Assembly (NCBI GenBank): GCA_017405115.1
Contig: JAFRBA010000166.1
Span: forward strand, 1 to 16,753
DNA from: Kiritimatiellia bacterium
GTDB lineage: Bacteria; Verrucomicrobiota; Kiritimatiellia; RFP12; UBA1067
Direction of reading: 5' to 3'
DNA length: 16,753 nt
In this document: positions 6,511 through 13,527 of the stretch, piece after piece
Layout of the letters: every line of letters begins with the position of its first letter
How positions within the stretch are numbered: the stretch's first letter is position 1
Notes under the pieces: model-generated
Seen by the model: only the letters and a program-made list of their open reading frames with translations
Told to the model about the DNA's origin: nothing
The model's database searches: none
Translations under genes and position numbers: made by a program

Positions 6511-7344
6511 ATGTCGCATTCGGACAAAAACATCGAGGTGTTCAGGGATACGGTTCGCTTGTGCGAAACGCATGAACGGCTGAAGACCTCTGTTTTAAAG
6601 TCTACGTTGTCACAGAAACTGATCCGCGAGGCTGACGTCATACCAGTGCCGACTATATGCCCAAGCGACTCTTCGACGAGAATTACAGTGTCCGAGAAAC
6701 GGACCTTTGAGGCGGCCAGGTCTTATCGTGGCACGAGGACGGCTGTTCTTAATTTTGCTAATCCGTGGGAGCCTGGAGGCGGTGTGGAACGCGGAGCAGA
6801 CGCACAGGAGGAGTGTCTGTGCAGATGCTCAGGACTTTTCCTCAACTTGAAGGCTATGGAGGATAGTTTTTACCTTCCGCATAAAAAGGCATTCAGCCCG
6901 CTTGCGAACGATGATTTGATTTACACGCCAGAAGTTCTTGTATTCAAGACCGATGCATGGGTTCCAAAACTTCTGCCAGAGTCGGAGTGGTATGCGGTTG
7001 ATGTCATTACGTGTGCGGCACCGGTCTTGGCAAAGGGATTCTTCAAGGGAAGCCTTTCGAATGAGGAACTATTTGGCATTCACGAAAGGCGTCTGGGCAG
7101 GATCCTAGACGCCGCGATGGCGGAGCATGTTGAAAGTATTGTGCTTGGGGCGTTCGGTTGCGGTGCGTTCTGCAATGACCCCAATGTTGTCGCAAACGCC
7201 TTTAAGCATGTTCTGGCGCGATGCGGGCATGCGTTCAAAAACATAGAATTTGCAATTTATAGCTCTGATTATGAAATGAAGAACTATGAGATATTTCGTA
7301 GTGTTCTTGGCTCGCTGCCGCAGAAGAACACCGCGATTAACTAA
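6511..7344 (+). CDS. Bacterial-type poly(ADP-ribose) glycohydrolase, TIGR02452-like macro-domain protein
   Basis: 277 aa from the ATG at 6511. The frame extends to a GTG at 6469, but that lies inside a hairpin, so I prefer the ATG. The PARG signature GGG-V-x6-QEE is intact: GGGVERGADAQEE at 89-101, with the catalytic glutamates at the end. A second ligand loop, GAFGCGAF (213-220), also fits this family. Bacterial-type PARGs have a macro-domain fold and remove ADP-ribose from proteins (family knowledge). No ADP-ribosyltransferase is visible in the window, so the modifying enzyme must be elsewhere, on a phage, or the true ligand may be a related nucleotide. The gene lies 57 bases after the kinase and 23 before a zinc ribbon-FHA gene. 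No signal peptide; cytoplasmic. Confidence 0.85.
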   Translation: MSHSDKNIEVFRDTVRLCETHERLKTSVLKSTLSQKLIREADVIPVPTICPSDSSTRITVSEKRTFEAARSYRGTRTAVLNFANPWEPGGGVERGADAQEECLCRCSGLFLNLKAMEDSFYLPHKKAFSPLANDDLIYTPEVLVFKTDAWVPKLLPESEWYAVDVITCAAPVLAKGFFKGSLSNEELFGIHERRLGRILDAAMAEHVESIVLGAFGCGAFCNDPNVVANAFKHVLARCGHAFKNIEFAIYSSDYEMKNYEIFRSVLGSLPQKNTAIN

Positions 7345-7367
7345 AGCAAGGCACAGAAAGGAAAACT

Positions 7368-7733
7368 ATGGCAATTTGCCCAAAATGCGGAACAGAGATT
7401 CCTGAAGGCGTCAAGGGCTGCCCAGCCTGCGGTGAAGGTTCGATTGCGCGTATAGTGCTGACGGGTTCTTCTGGGAAGATCTCGAGTGGCATAGACATCG
7501 ACATAGGGCAGACGTTGGCAAGCCGCGTCTGCGGCGAGGAGTCTCGTTTCTTCGACAATAGGCAGTTCTCCCTTCACAAGGGGGATGATGCGTGGACAAT
7601 CATCCCTAATGCTGACGCAAAAAACGAGACGTTCCTTAATGGGACGGCGTTGACCGGCGAGGCGAAGCTGGACGAAGGGGCGGAAATCTCGCTGAAGGGC
7701 AAAGCGGGTTTCATAAGAGTTTCCTTTCTTTGA
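7368..7733 (+). CDS. Zinc ribbon-FHA-like protein
   Basis: 121 aa. A zinc ribbon (C4-x2-C7 and C18-x2-C21, motifs CPKCG and CPACG) is followed by an FHA-like domain at about 27-121, with WTIIP (76-80) and ETFLNG (87-92). The FHA part matches those at 5164 and 9643 in layout: a short Gly-rich strand, an Arg-containing loop, F-x-D/N-x-x-Q-F, then W-x-I, then T-x-x-N-G. Canonical FHA residues (GR...SRxH) are not obvious. FHA domains bind phosphothreonine peptides (family knowledge), so this is a small candidate reader/adaptor for the kinase, with the zinc ribbon as a second interaction surface. The RBS is AAAGGAAA. The gap to the phosphatase gene is 15 bases. Confidence 0.75.
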   Translation: MAICPKCGTEIPEGVKGCPACGEGSIARIVLTGSSGKISSGIDIDIGQTLASRVCGEESRFFDNRQFSLHKGDDAWTIIPNADAKNETFLNGTALTGEAKLDEGAEISLKGKAGFIRVSFL

Positions 7734-7748
7734 TACAATGGAGGTGGC

Positions 7749-9092
7749 ATGGACGAGCCGAACACTATTAAGTCGACTTTGGGCTTAGGAACAGTTTCGT
7801 CTGCTCCTGATGCAGGAGAACAGACAGCAGCGACTACCCAGGATGTGATAACTGTTGCGCGTCAGGATGACTCATTTCGATTTGACGCGCTGAAGGCATG
7901 GCTGCGCGAAAACGAAGAGTCCATAGCCGAGAAGGTGCTGGCTGACGACGACAGGCTTTCTGGCCATGCTCTTGCGCTCTACCCTGCGGTGAAGGGTGGG
8001 TGCTTGGCCGTCGGGGTTGACTGTTTCGCTGGCGGCGGGAAAGACGCGCCAGTTTATCTGCTGGGCGATACGCATGGTGACTTTGACAGTTTCGTCGCCA
8101 TCTTGGACTGGATTGTGGGCAATGCGGAAAATGACGCGCCTACGGTTTATTTGCTTGGAGACGTTATTGATCGCAATGGCGAAGGTTGCATGCTTGAGTG
8201 TGCGCTGATTATGGCTATCTTGCAGAAGAGCCTATCCGAAGAAACTGGTTTCGCGAAATTCAACGGGGTTCGTCTTGGCATAGTCAAGGGAGACCATGAC
8301 ATCGCCCTGAGATATCCAGAGCCATACGCCCCAGAGAACAGGTTTTGCGCTGCGGTAAGTCCGGCAGACTATTGCGACTGGCTCAACAATCGTCTTGACG
8401 ATGGTGGAGGCGAGGATGCGACGAAAATCGGAAGGGCCTGGATACGGCTTATGCGTGAGTGCCCGGCGGCTGCGTTTCTAGAACACTCCGGCACATTGTT
8501 GGCGCATGGTGGCATCCCGCGCAGGGACATCCAGGAGCGTATAGCCAATGGCGAACCATATCTTTTGCAGTCTGATGCCTGTGCCAGGGACTACGAATGG
8601 TGTAGGTTGGTTGACTTCAAGAACAAACTGCTTAACCGCAACTCAACGACTTCCGAAATCGGGTGGCAGGAATTCGACTCGTTTTGCAAGACGGTTTTCC
8701 CAGGTGAGTCTTCTGACGGATGTGGCACTCAGGTTCGTAGATTTGTATTTGGGCATCAGCATCCCATATCCGGGTTTGAGCGATATACGAAGTGGTATGA
8801 TGGATATGAGGTTGTGTGCATTGCCTCATTCCAGAAGTCAGATTCACTTCTTGGTGATACGATTCCTCATTTCTGCAGCCTGGCTCGGAATGGCGATGAA
8901 GACTGGCAATTGCAGGTGTATCGAATTGAGAATCCCGCTATGCCAGACAAAGAAGAAGCGCCTGTAGGCGTAAAGGAAGAGCCTTCGGAGTCAGAGACCA
9001 CGCAGGAAGCTGATCAGGATGGCGTAGAGAGTGAGACCCATGGTGGTTTAACAGAGAATGACGAATCCGCAGTCGGCAATCCAGCTCCATGA
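7749..9092 (+). CDS. PPP/calcineurin-like metallophosphatase
   Basis: 447 aa. Core motifs appear in order: GDTHG (106-110), GDVIDR (137-142), GDHD (181-184, where most have GNHE), AHGG (252-255) and GHQH (335-338). This is the two-metal site of PPP-type protein phosphatases, so it is the likely phosphatase opposing the kinase two genes upstream. The GNHE to GDHD change replaces an Asn that contacts phosphate and His/Glu neighbours; it may alter specificity. About 100 residues precede the core and about 50 acidic, Ser/Thr-rich residues follow. Each flank holds a TTQ-D/E motif (29-32 and 417-420), a possible phosphothreonine site for FHA readers. The alternative is a nucleotide phosphoesterase of the same fold. 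Its stop overlaps the next gene's start (ATGA). Confidence 0.85.
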   Translation: MDEPNTIKSTLGLGTVSSAPDAGEQTAATTQDVITVARQDDSFRFDALKAWLRENEESIAEKVLADDDRLSGHALALYPAVKGGCLAVGVDCFAGGGKDAPVYLLGDTHGDFDSFVAILDWIVGNAENDAPTVYLLGDVIDRNGEGCMLECALIMAILQKSLSEETGFAKFNGVRLGIVKGDHDIALRYPEPYAPENRFCAAVSPADYCDWLNNRLDDGGGEDATKIGRAWIRLMRECPAAAFLEHSGTLLAHGGIPRRDIQERIANGEPYLLQSDACARDYEWCRLVDFKNKLLNRNSTTSEIGWQEFDSFCKTVFPGESSDGCGTQVRRFVFGHQHPISGFERYTKWYDGYEVVCIASFQKSDSLLGDTIPHFCSLARNGDEDWQLQVYRIENPAMPDKEEAPVGVKEEPSESETTQEADQDGVESETHGGLTENDESAVGNPAP

Positions 9093-9628
9093 GGTACCGG
9101 TGCAAGATTTGCGGGACTCCGGGCGAAGGGAAAACATTCCCCGTAAGCTGTCCGGCTTGTGGGGCCAGTGGATTTGAAAAGCGGCAGTTTGACGCGAAAT
9201 GCCCCAAATGCGGGCAAGGGTATTTCAAAGAGGACAACCCGGTCATATGTACGGTGTGCGGAAAACGTCTTGTAGATCCTAAACCAGAAATAAATCGCCC
9301 AGCGATTTCCCCTCCGCCTCGGAAACGCACTGTAAGCCCGCCCAAACCAGTTCCCCCGCCGAGAAGAAGGCCGGTTCCAACGCCGCCGCCCAGGCCGCCA
9401 ACAGTGCGGCATTCTCCGCACAGTGGCGGATCGAGCATAGGCGCAGTGTTGAGTATACTCAAGTTCATTGTCTTGATACCTTTATGTCTTGTCGCAAGCG
9501 TAATTGCTTGTTTTGTCATATACATTGTCGTAGTACAGCTTTGGGATGTGCTGTGCTTTATTGGCAGGCACTGGATAATATCTTTGATCGTCTTCTTTTT
9601 CATTGTGGGGTGCATGGATAAATCCTAA
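9089..9628 (+). CDS. Double zinc-ribbon protein with proline-rich linker and C-terminal membrane helices
   Basis: 179 aa. There are two zinc ribbons: C5/C8 with C21/C24, and C38/C41 with C54/C57. A Pro/Arg-rich linker (about 70-112) holds repeated PPP and PRRR stretches. Two strongly hydrophobic segments follow, about 117-150 and 162-175. This places the zinc ribbons and a basic, disordered linker in the cytoplasm, tethered to the membrane. I cannot assign an enzyme activity. It is a good candidate for the membrane anchor of this signalling complex. The ATG overlaps the phosphatase stop codon (ATGA), implying translational coupling and a stoichiometric partnership with the phosphatase. The Thr/Ser residues in the linker (VSPP, VPTPP) could be kinase targets (inference). 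Confidence 0.75.
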   Translation: MRYRCKICGTPGEGKTFPVSCPACGASGFEKRQFDAKCPKCGQGYFKEDNPVICTVCGKRLVDPKPEINRPAISPPPRKRTVSPPKPVPPPRRRPVPTPPPRPPTVRHSPHSGGSSIGAVLSILKFIVLIPLCLVASVIACFVIYIVVVQLWDVLCFIGRHWIISLIVFFFIVGCMDKS

Positions 9629-9642
9629 AAAACGCAAAAACT

Positions 9643-10731
9643 ATGATTGAATACAGACTTGAAGGGAATCTGGGGGCGATGTCTAGCCGAGCTTCGTTTC
9701 GGTTTGACCAGCGCATTTTGCGGCGAGTTTCTTCTGATGCCCGCTTTGCTGATGATTACTGCCAATTCCGCATCTTTATGGAGACGGGGAAGTGGTGCAT
9801 CGAGGGTAATCTCGATGCACTCAACCTCACGATGGTAAACGGAGACGTACTGTCGGGAAGTCGGCGGGAACTGCAGACAGGTGATGTCATAGAATTGGTA
9901 GGACGTACTAGCGGAAAAAAGGCGATGCGAATCGTTTTTCTCTCAGAGGGTACACTCTCCGCAGAGGAGGTAGAATTGCAGGACATTCTCCTGGCAGGCT
10001 GGAAGAAATTCTCGCCAGAGATAGACATTACGCAATTTGTTCTGAAGACGCAATGGGATTCCAATAGAATATTCGCGTGCAGGCGAGATGCCAGGTACAA
10101 TCATCCGGAAATATTCTATTATGATGGCAGTGGAAGTATCCGTCGAACAATAAGCCCCAGTGGTTCTCTGTTGGCATGTAAGTTGGTCGGCTTGAAATAC
10201 GATTTCCCTGCTTCGGAGCTTGATGCCAGAACGCACGAACTTGACGCCGCAGTGGCGAAGGCCATGGCTACCGTAGAGGGCGTTAGTGATGATGCCGAAA
10301 AGGCTTTGCGGCTGCATGATTACATCATCAAGGTGTGCGACTATGACGATGTCGCCGCTAAGGGAAAGGACTCTTCATGCCTGGCACGTACGGTTTACAG
10401 CGTTCTTGTCAGGGGACGTGCTGTTTGCGAGGGCTACACCATGGCATACCGACACCTCCTCAACGCAGTGGGAATCATCTCTGAAGAGACTGTCGGCAAT
10501 GACGGACGCCATGTATGGAATTATGTGCGCATCTCCGGAAGATGGTACCATGTCGATGTCACGTGGGACGACACGCTTCATAGCGGATACGATAGGACGA
10601 GCGGGTTTATAAGTCGGCGAAATTTTCTGATGAGCGATAACAGGGCCAGGGAGACCGGGCACAAGGGCTGGGATGTGCATGGTTTGCCGCCTGCCGACGA
10701 CAACAGCTATGATTTGCGTTTTCAGTGCTGA
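9643..10731 (+). CDS. FHA-like domain fused to a transglutaminase-like cysteine protease/crosslinker
   Basis: 362 aa. Residues 1-102 are an FHA-like domain close to the kinase's: both have S/SR-x2-F-R-x-D-Q, FAD-x4-QF, W-x-I, N-G and the ending G-R-x-S-G-K. Residues 115-205 are a linker of unknown fold. The rest is a transglutaminase-like domain: Cys in AVCEGYTMAYR (C262), His in GRHVWNYV (H290) and Asp in YHVDVTWDD (D305). This is the complete triad in the order expected for Transglut_core proteins, many of which in bacteria act as peptidases rather than crosslinkers. No signal peptide is seen. I infer an effector or processing enzyme recruited through its FHA part to a phosphorylated partner. 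The gap to the membrane protein gene is 14 bases. Confidence 0.83.
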   Translation: MIEYRLEGNLGAMSSRASFRFDQRILRRVSSDARFADDYCQFRIFMETGKWCIEGNLDALNLTMVNGDVLSGSRRELQTGDVIELVGRTSGKKAMRIVFLSEGTLSAEEVELQDILLAGWKKFSPEIDITQFVLKTQWDSNRIFACRRDARYNHPEIFYYDGSGSIRRTISPSGSLLACKLVGLKYDFPASELDARTHELDAAVAKAMATVEGVSDDAEKALRLHDYIIKVCDYDDVAAKGKDSSCLARTVYSVLVRGRAVCEGYTMAYRHLLNAVGIISEETVGNDGRHVWNYVRISGRWYHVDVTWDDTLHSGYDRTSGFISRRNFLMSDNRARETGHKGWDVHGLPPADDNSYDLRFQC

Positions 10732-10778
10732 ACTACTAAAGCATCATGGAGTCTTATGACAAGACGGAAAGGTAACCA

Positions 10779-11516
10779 ATGATACGTAAAAGTGCAGACA
10801 TAATTTTCTTGCTGGATGCGACAGGGTCGATGCAGCCAGCGATAGATGCTGTGAAGCTTGACATAGAAAGGTTTGTTGCGGCTCTTGAAGCACCGCATGT
10901 CGACAAGGAATTCGCCGTGTATGACTGGCGAGCCGCTGTTTTTGCATTCCGAGACTACAAATACGACACTGAAAATGCAGTCCCTTGGTTTGTCTCAAAT
11001 CCGTTTACGCGTGACGTTTCTGAGGTCAAGCGCCAGTTGGACTCCATAGAGGCCACTGGGGGAGGAGACGAGCCGGAGTCGCTATTAGATGCCTTAATGA
11101 AGATTTCGCAGATGCCGTCGGCAGAGGCGATAGACCGTCAAGCCTACGAAGATCCTGTTGCATGGCGCGACCGACGTTCGGCAGCGCGGTTTGTCATAGT
11201 GATTTCGGATGCCAGATTCCACAAAGATGTATCGTCTACACCAGGAGTGACGATGGATGACATAGCGAATGTACTTATGTCATTGAGGCTACATCTCTTT
11301 ATGATAGCGCCAGCTTTTGAAGACTTTGACGGGTATGACGACCTTTCGATGATTGACAAGTCAGAGTACTTTTGGATTTCGCTGGAAGGGCGCACGCCAG
11401 TCGATGCCCTTCGGGAATTCGTGCAGGATCAGCATTTGTTTGGACAATTATTTGATAGGATGGCGAGGGATATTTGCAAGTGTTGCTGTTGCACCTGCGG
11501 ATGGAGGGATGATTAG
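10779..11516 (+). CDS. Third VWA (TerY-like) protein with a CKCCCCTC cysteine tail
   Basis: 245 aa. A VWA domain with MIDAS DATGSMQ (D13, T15, S17), GGGDEPES (94-101) and VISDAR as third site. It is a clear paralogue of the 3611 protein; both carry FVSNPF/YVSNPF and GGGDEPESLLDAL at the same positions. IDKSEY replaces IDKCEY. The C-terminus is unusual: the last 13 residues read CKCCCCTCGWRDD, with six cysteines in eight residues, which the 3611 paralogue lacks. This could bind metal, form disulfides or be lipidated; none can be told from sequence. The gene follows the FHA-transglutaminase after 47 bases, with a GGAAAGG RBS, and is separated by only three bases from the beta-helix gene. Confidence 0.83.
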   Translation: MIRKSADIIFLLDATGSMQPAIDAVKLDIERFVAALEAPHVDKEFAVYDWRAAVFAFRDYKYDTENAVPWFVSNPFTRDVSEVKRQLDSIEATGGGDEPESLLDALMKISQMPSAEAIDRQAYEDPVAWRDRRSAARFVIVISDARFHKDVSSTPGVTMDDIANVLMSLRLHLFMIAPAFEDFDGYDDLSMIDKSEYFWISLEGRTPVDALREFVQDQHLFGQLFDRMARDICKCCCCTCGWRDD

Positions 11517-11519
11517 CGT

Positions 11520-12368
11520 ATGAAGTGGTCATTGCTTCATCCGTCCGCCAATAGATCCGTATATGGTAATATCGTGGTCGCAGACGGAGAAAGTCTCACG
11601 ATCCGCTCATTAACTGGCGATGCGCATGTGGGGAGGGGAGCAACACTAACCATTGACGCATGGTGCTGCGGAAATGTTGTCATTAGGGACGGGGGAACTT
11701 TAATGTGCGGTTCCCTTTTGGGGAATATAACTGCTGGTAGTCGTGTGTCATTGACTATAAATGGTTTATGTAGTGGAGATGTTGATATTGATAGTGGGGG
11801 TAGATTAGAGTGTGGTTCGATTTTAGGGAGTATAAATGCTGGCGGCCATGCAGTGTTGACCATTACCCGTTCGTGTGGTGGGGATGTTAATCTTGAAAGC
11901 GGAAGTTTTCGGTGTGCAATTCTAACGGGGAATCTATGTGCTGGCCCATGCGCTGACCTGCGATGTGATGTGGCTTGTTACGGGGATGTTGATATTGGGT
12001 CGGGGGGAAGATTCCGGTGCAATTATCTGACAGGCGATATGCATATAGGACAGAACGCAAGTCTAACCTGTGACGGTTCAGCCTATGGGGATGTTGTGAT
12101 TGACTCCGGTGGGATCTTGAAGTGCAATTTATCGTTGTTTGGGGACATAACAAACAGAGGAGGAAAATTTGAGATAGTGGGCATGCACCGTGGAAAAATC
12201 AGCGAGGTACGGGTATCTAAAAATCCGAAGCCTGTAGCGGCATTGGTTTCGGATGCCACTGTAATGTGTTCAATATGTGGAACTAGTAATGCAAAAGATG
12301 CTTCCGAGTGCATGGCCTGCGGCTCCGACCTTCATGCCGTTATAAAGAAGCCCAATAAAGGCATTTGA
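11520..12368 (+). CDS. Bactofilin-like beta-helix protein with stacked cysteines and a C-terminal zinc ribbon
   Basis: 282 aa. From residue 16 to 210 a G-[DNS]-[VIA] motif recurs about every 17-18 residues (starts at 16, 33, 51, 68, 86, 103, 121, 137, 155, 172, 190, 208), which is twelve coils. This is the hallmark of right-handed beta-helices such as bactofilins, which polymerise into cytoskeletal filaments (family knowledge). Cysteines recur at fixed coil positions: 63, 98, 132, 149, 167, 184, 202 and 49, 84, 119, 153. A zinc ribbon ends the protein (C250, C253, C264, C267). No membrane segment. The likely role is a structural scaffold for the operon's signalling proteins (inference). Codons are more AT-rich than in the kinase and VWA genes. 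Three bases separate it from the cysteine-tailed VWA gene. Confidence 0.75.
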   Translation: MKWSLLHPSANRSVYGNIVVADGESLTIRSLTGDAHVGRGATLTIDAWCCGNVVIRDGGTLMCGSLLGNITAGSRVSLTINGLCSGDVDIDSGGRLECGSILGSINAGGHAVLTITRSCGGDVNLESGSFRCAILTGNLCAGPCADLRCDVACYGDVDIGSGGRFRCNYLTGDMHIGQNASLTCDGSAYGDVVIDSGGILKCNLSLFGDITNRGGKFEIVGMHRGKISEVRVSKNPKPVAALVSDATVMCSICGTSNAKDASECMACGSDLHAVIKKPNKGI

Positions 12369-12376
12369 GGTTTGAA

Positions 12377-12505
12377 ATGAGATATATTAAGTGGATAGTT
12401 GGCATTGCCGTGGCGTGTCTAGTCTTCATTATTGTCGTCTCATATAAAATTGTAAAGCATATGTTTCGTCTGATGGATGAAACGATGCGTGCGTTGTTTC
12501 GTTGA
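12377..12505 (+). CDS. Small single-pass membrane protein (42 aa)
   Basis: A short ORF beginning MRYIKWIVGIAVACLVF. It has one strong hydrophobic helix (about residues 4-23), then a basic and amphipathic C-terminus ending ALFR. Length and layout fit a membrane microprotein. It begins eight bases after the beta-helix gene stop, with a modest GAGG upstream, so it is the likely last gene of the operon. It could anchor or regulate a neighbour such as the beta-helix protein. No family is recognised, and a chance ORF cannot be fully excluded, but the hydrophobic pattern argues for a real gene. Confidence 0.55.
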   Translation: MRYIKWIVGIAVACLVFIIVVSYKIVKHMFRLMDETMRALFR

Positions 12506-12525
12506 TTTGCCCCATAGACGCACGC
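12487..12525 (+). promoter_or_regulatory. 8-bp inverted repeat at the operon end
   Basis: GCGTGCGT (12487-12494) is the exact complement of ACGCACGC (12518-12525), separated by 23 bases. It spans the end of the microprotein gene and lies just upstream of the livH -10 box, where a -35 would sit. There is no U-run. It may be a weak terminator or an operator for the transporter. Confidence 0.3.
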
Positions 12526-12537
12526 CAACGGATTTAG

Positions 12538-12543
12538 TATAAT
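12538..12543 (+). promoter_or_regulatory. TATAAT -10 box for the livHM operon
   Basis: A perfect TATAAT lies about 115 bases before livH. No clear -35 is seen at 17 bases (TAGACG at best), and there is no TGn extension, so this is a moderate prediction. The stretch 12506-12657 holds no other gene that I can support. Confidence 0.5.
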
Positions 12544-12657
12544 TCGCACATAAACGATGTACGGGCAGTCCAACAGATTCTCGCACTTGGCATCATGCAG
12601 GCCCAGACAAGGGCAGGCATTGGGATGTCGTGTCGCAATGATAGTAGGAGTGCGATA

Positions 12658-13527
12658 GTGCAGATTCTCTTCAACGGCTTGTGCAATGGGGCGCTGATTG
12701 CGTTGCTCGCAATGGCGTTCGTCGTTGTCTATTTGCCGACGAAGGTGTTCTATATCGCCCTTGCTGGCATCTATGTTCTGGCGGCGTATCTGACGAAGCA
12801 GCTGATGGCGTGGGGGCTGCCGTGGCCTGTGGCGGTGGTTGGTGCGCTCGCGGCGGGCATCGGCGTGTCGCTGCTCTGCGATTTGCTGAACCACCGCCCC
12901 TTGGAGCGCAATCGTTCCTTGATGGGTGCGCACATGATCTCCAGCCTCGGCATCTACATGATCCTCGTACAGGTCGTGGCGCTTGTCTGGGGGAATGATC
13001 CGCAGGTCCTGAAGACCGGCATCGGCGGCGTGTGGCGCGCGGGGGGCTTGGTCATGGCCCACTCGCAGATCGCTGCTCTTCTCGTCTCGCTGCTGCTTGT
13101 CGCGGTCTTCTTCTCCTGGCTCAAGTGCAGCGACCTCGGCTTGCGCTTCAGGGGACTTGCCGATAATCCTGTTGAAATGGAGCTTCTCGGCTACGATACG
13201 GACAATCTGCGCACGCTCGCCTTTGGCATTTCGGGATTCCTTGGTTCTGCGGCCGGCATCCTCAACGCTTACGACCTTGGCTTTGACCCGAACATCGGCA
13301 TGTCGGCCGTAATGCTCGCGATCGTCGCCACGATCATCGGCGGACGCGGCACGTTCATCGGGCCTGTCATCGGTGGACTTCTCCTCGGCATTGTGCGTTC
13401 CCAGGTCGTCTGGCATGCCTCGGCCCGCTGGCAGGACGCCATCACGTTCTTCATTCTGGCGGTGTTCCTGCTGTGCCGCCCGAACGGCATTGTCGGCGGC
13501 GAGAGGCGATTGGAGGCGAACGAATGA
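12658..13527 (+). CDS. livH: LivH-type branched-chain amino acid ABC transporter permease
   Basis: 289 aa from GTG 12658. I chose this start because AGGAG (12646-12650) lies seven bases upstream and it yields the usual LivH opening (QILFNGLCNGALIALLAMAF). An in-frame ATG at 12595 would add 21 hydrophilic residues and has no RBS. The protein is a string of membrane helices with conserved LivH landmarks: VYLPTKVFYIALAG early, GLRFRGLADNP in the cytoplasmic coupling loop, and the C-terminal VMLAIVATIIGGRGTFIGP. It forms one half of the inner-membrane channel for branched-chain amino acids or related solutes (urea and short amides are alternatives). It overlaps livM (ATGA). Confidence 0.9.
   Translation: MQILFNGLCNGALIALLAMAFVVVYLPTKVFYIALAGIYVLAAYLTKQLMAWGLPWPVAVVGALAAGIGVSLLCDLLNHRPLERNRSLMGAHMISSLGIYMILVQVVALVWGNDPQVLKTGIGGVWRAGGLVMAHSQIAALLVSLLLVAVFFSWLKCSDLGLRFRGLADNPVEMELLGYDTDNLRTLAFGISGFLGSAAGILNAYDLGFDPNIGMSAVMLAIVATIIGGRGTFIGPVIGGLLLGIVRSQVVWHASARWQDAITFFILAVFLLCRPNGIVGGERRLEANE

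Noticed and set aside
12595..12657. ATG start extending LivH by 21 residues
   Set aside because: No RBS, and the added peptide is hydrophilic. The GTG at 12658 has AGGAG at ideal spacing.
12340..13416. 358-aa minus-strand ORF
   Set aside because: It lies antisense to livH and reads as His/Arg/Asp-rich low-complexity sequence, a frame shadow of membrane helices.
13473..13523. GTG start extending LivM by 17 residues
   Set aside because: It would overlap livH by 55 bases with an Arg-rich leader. The ATGA overlap at 13524 is the normal arrangement.
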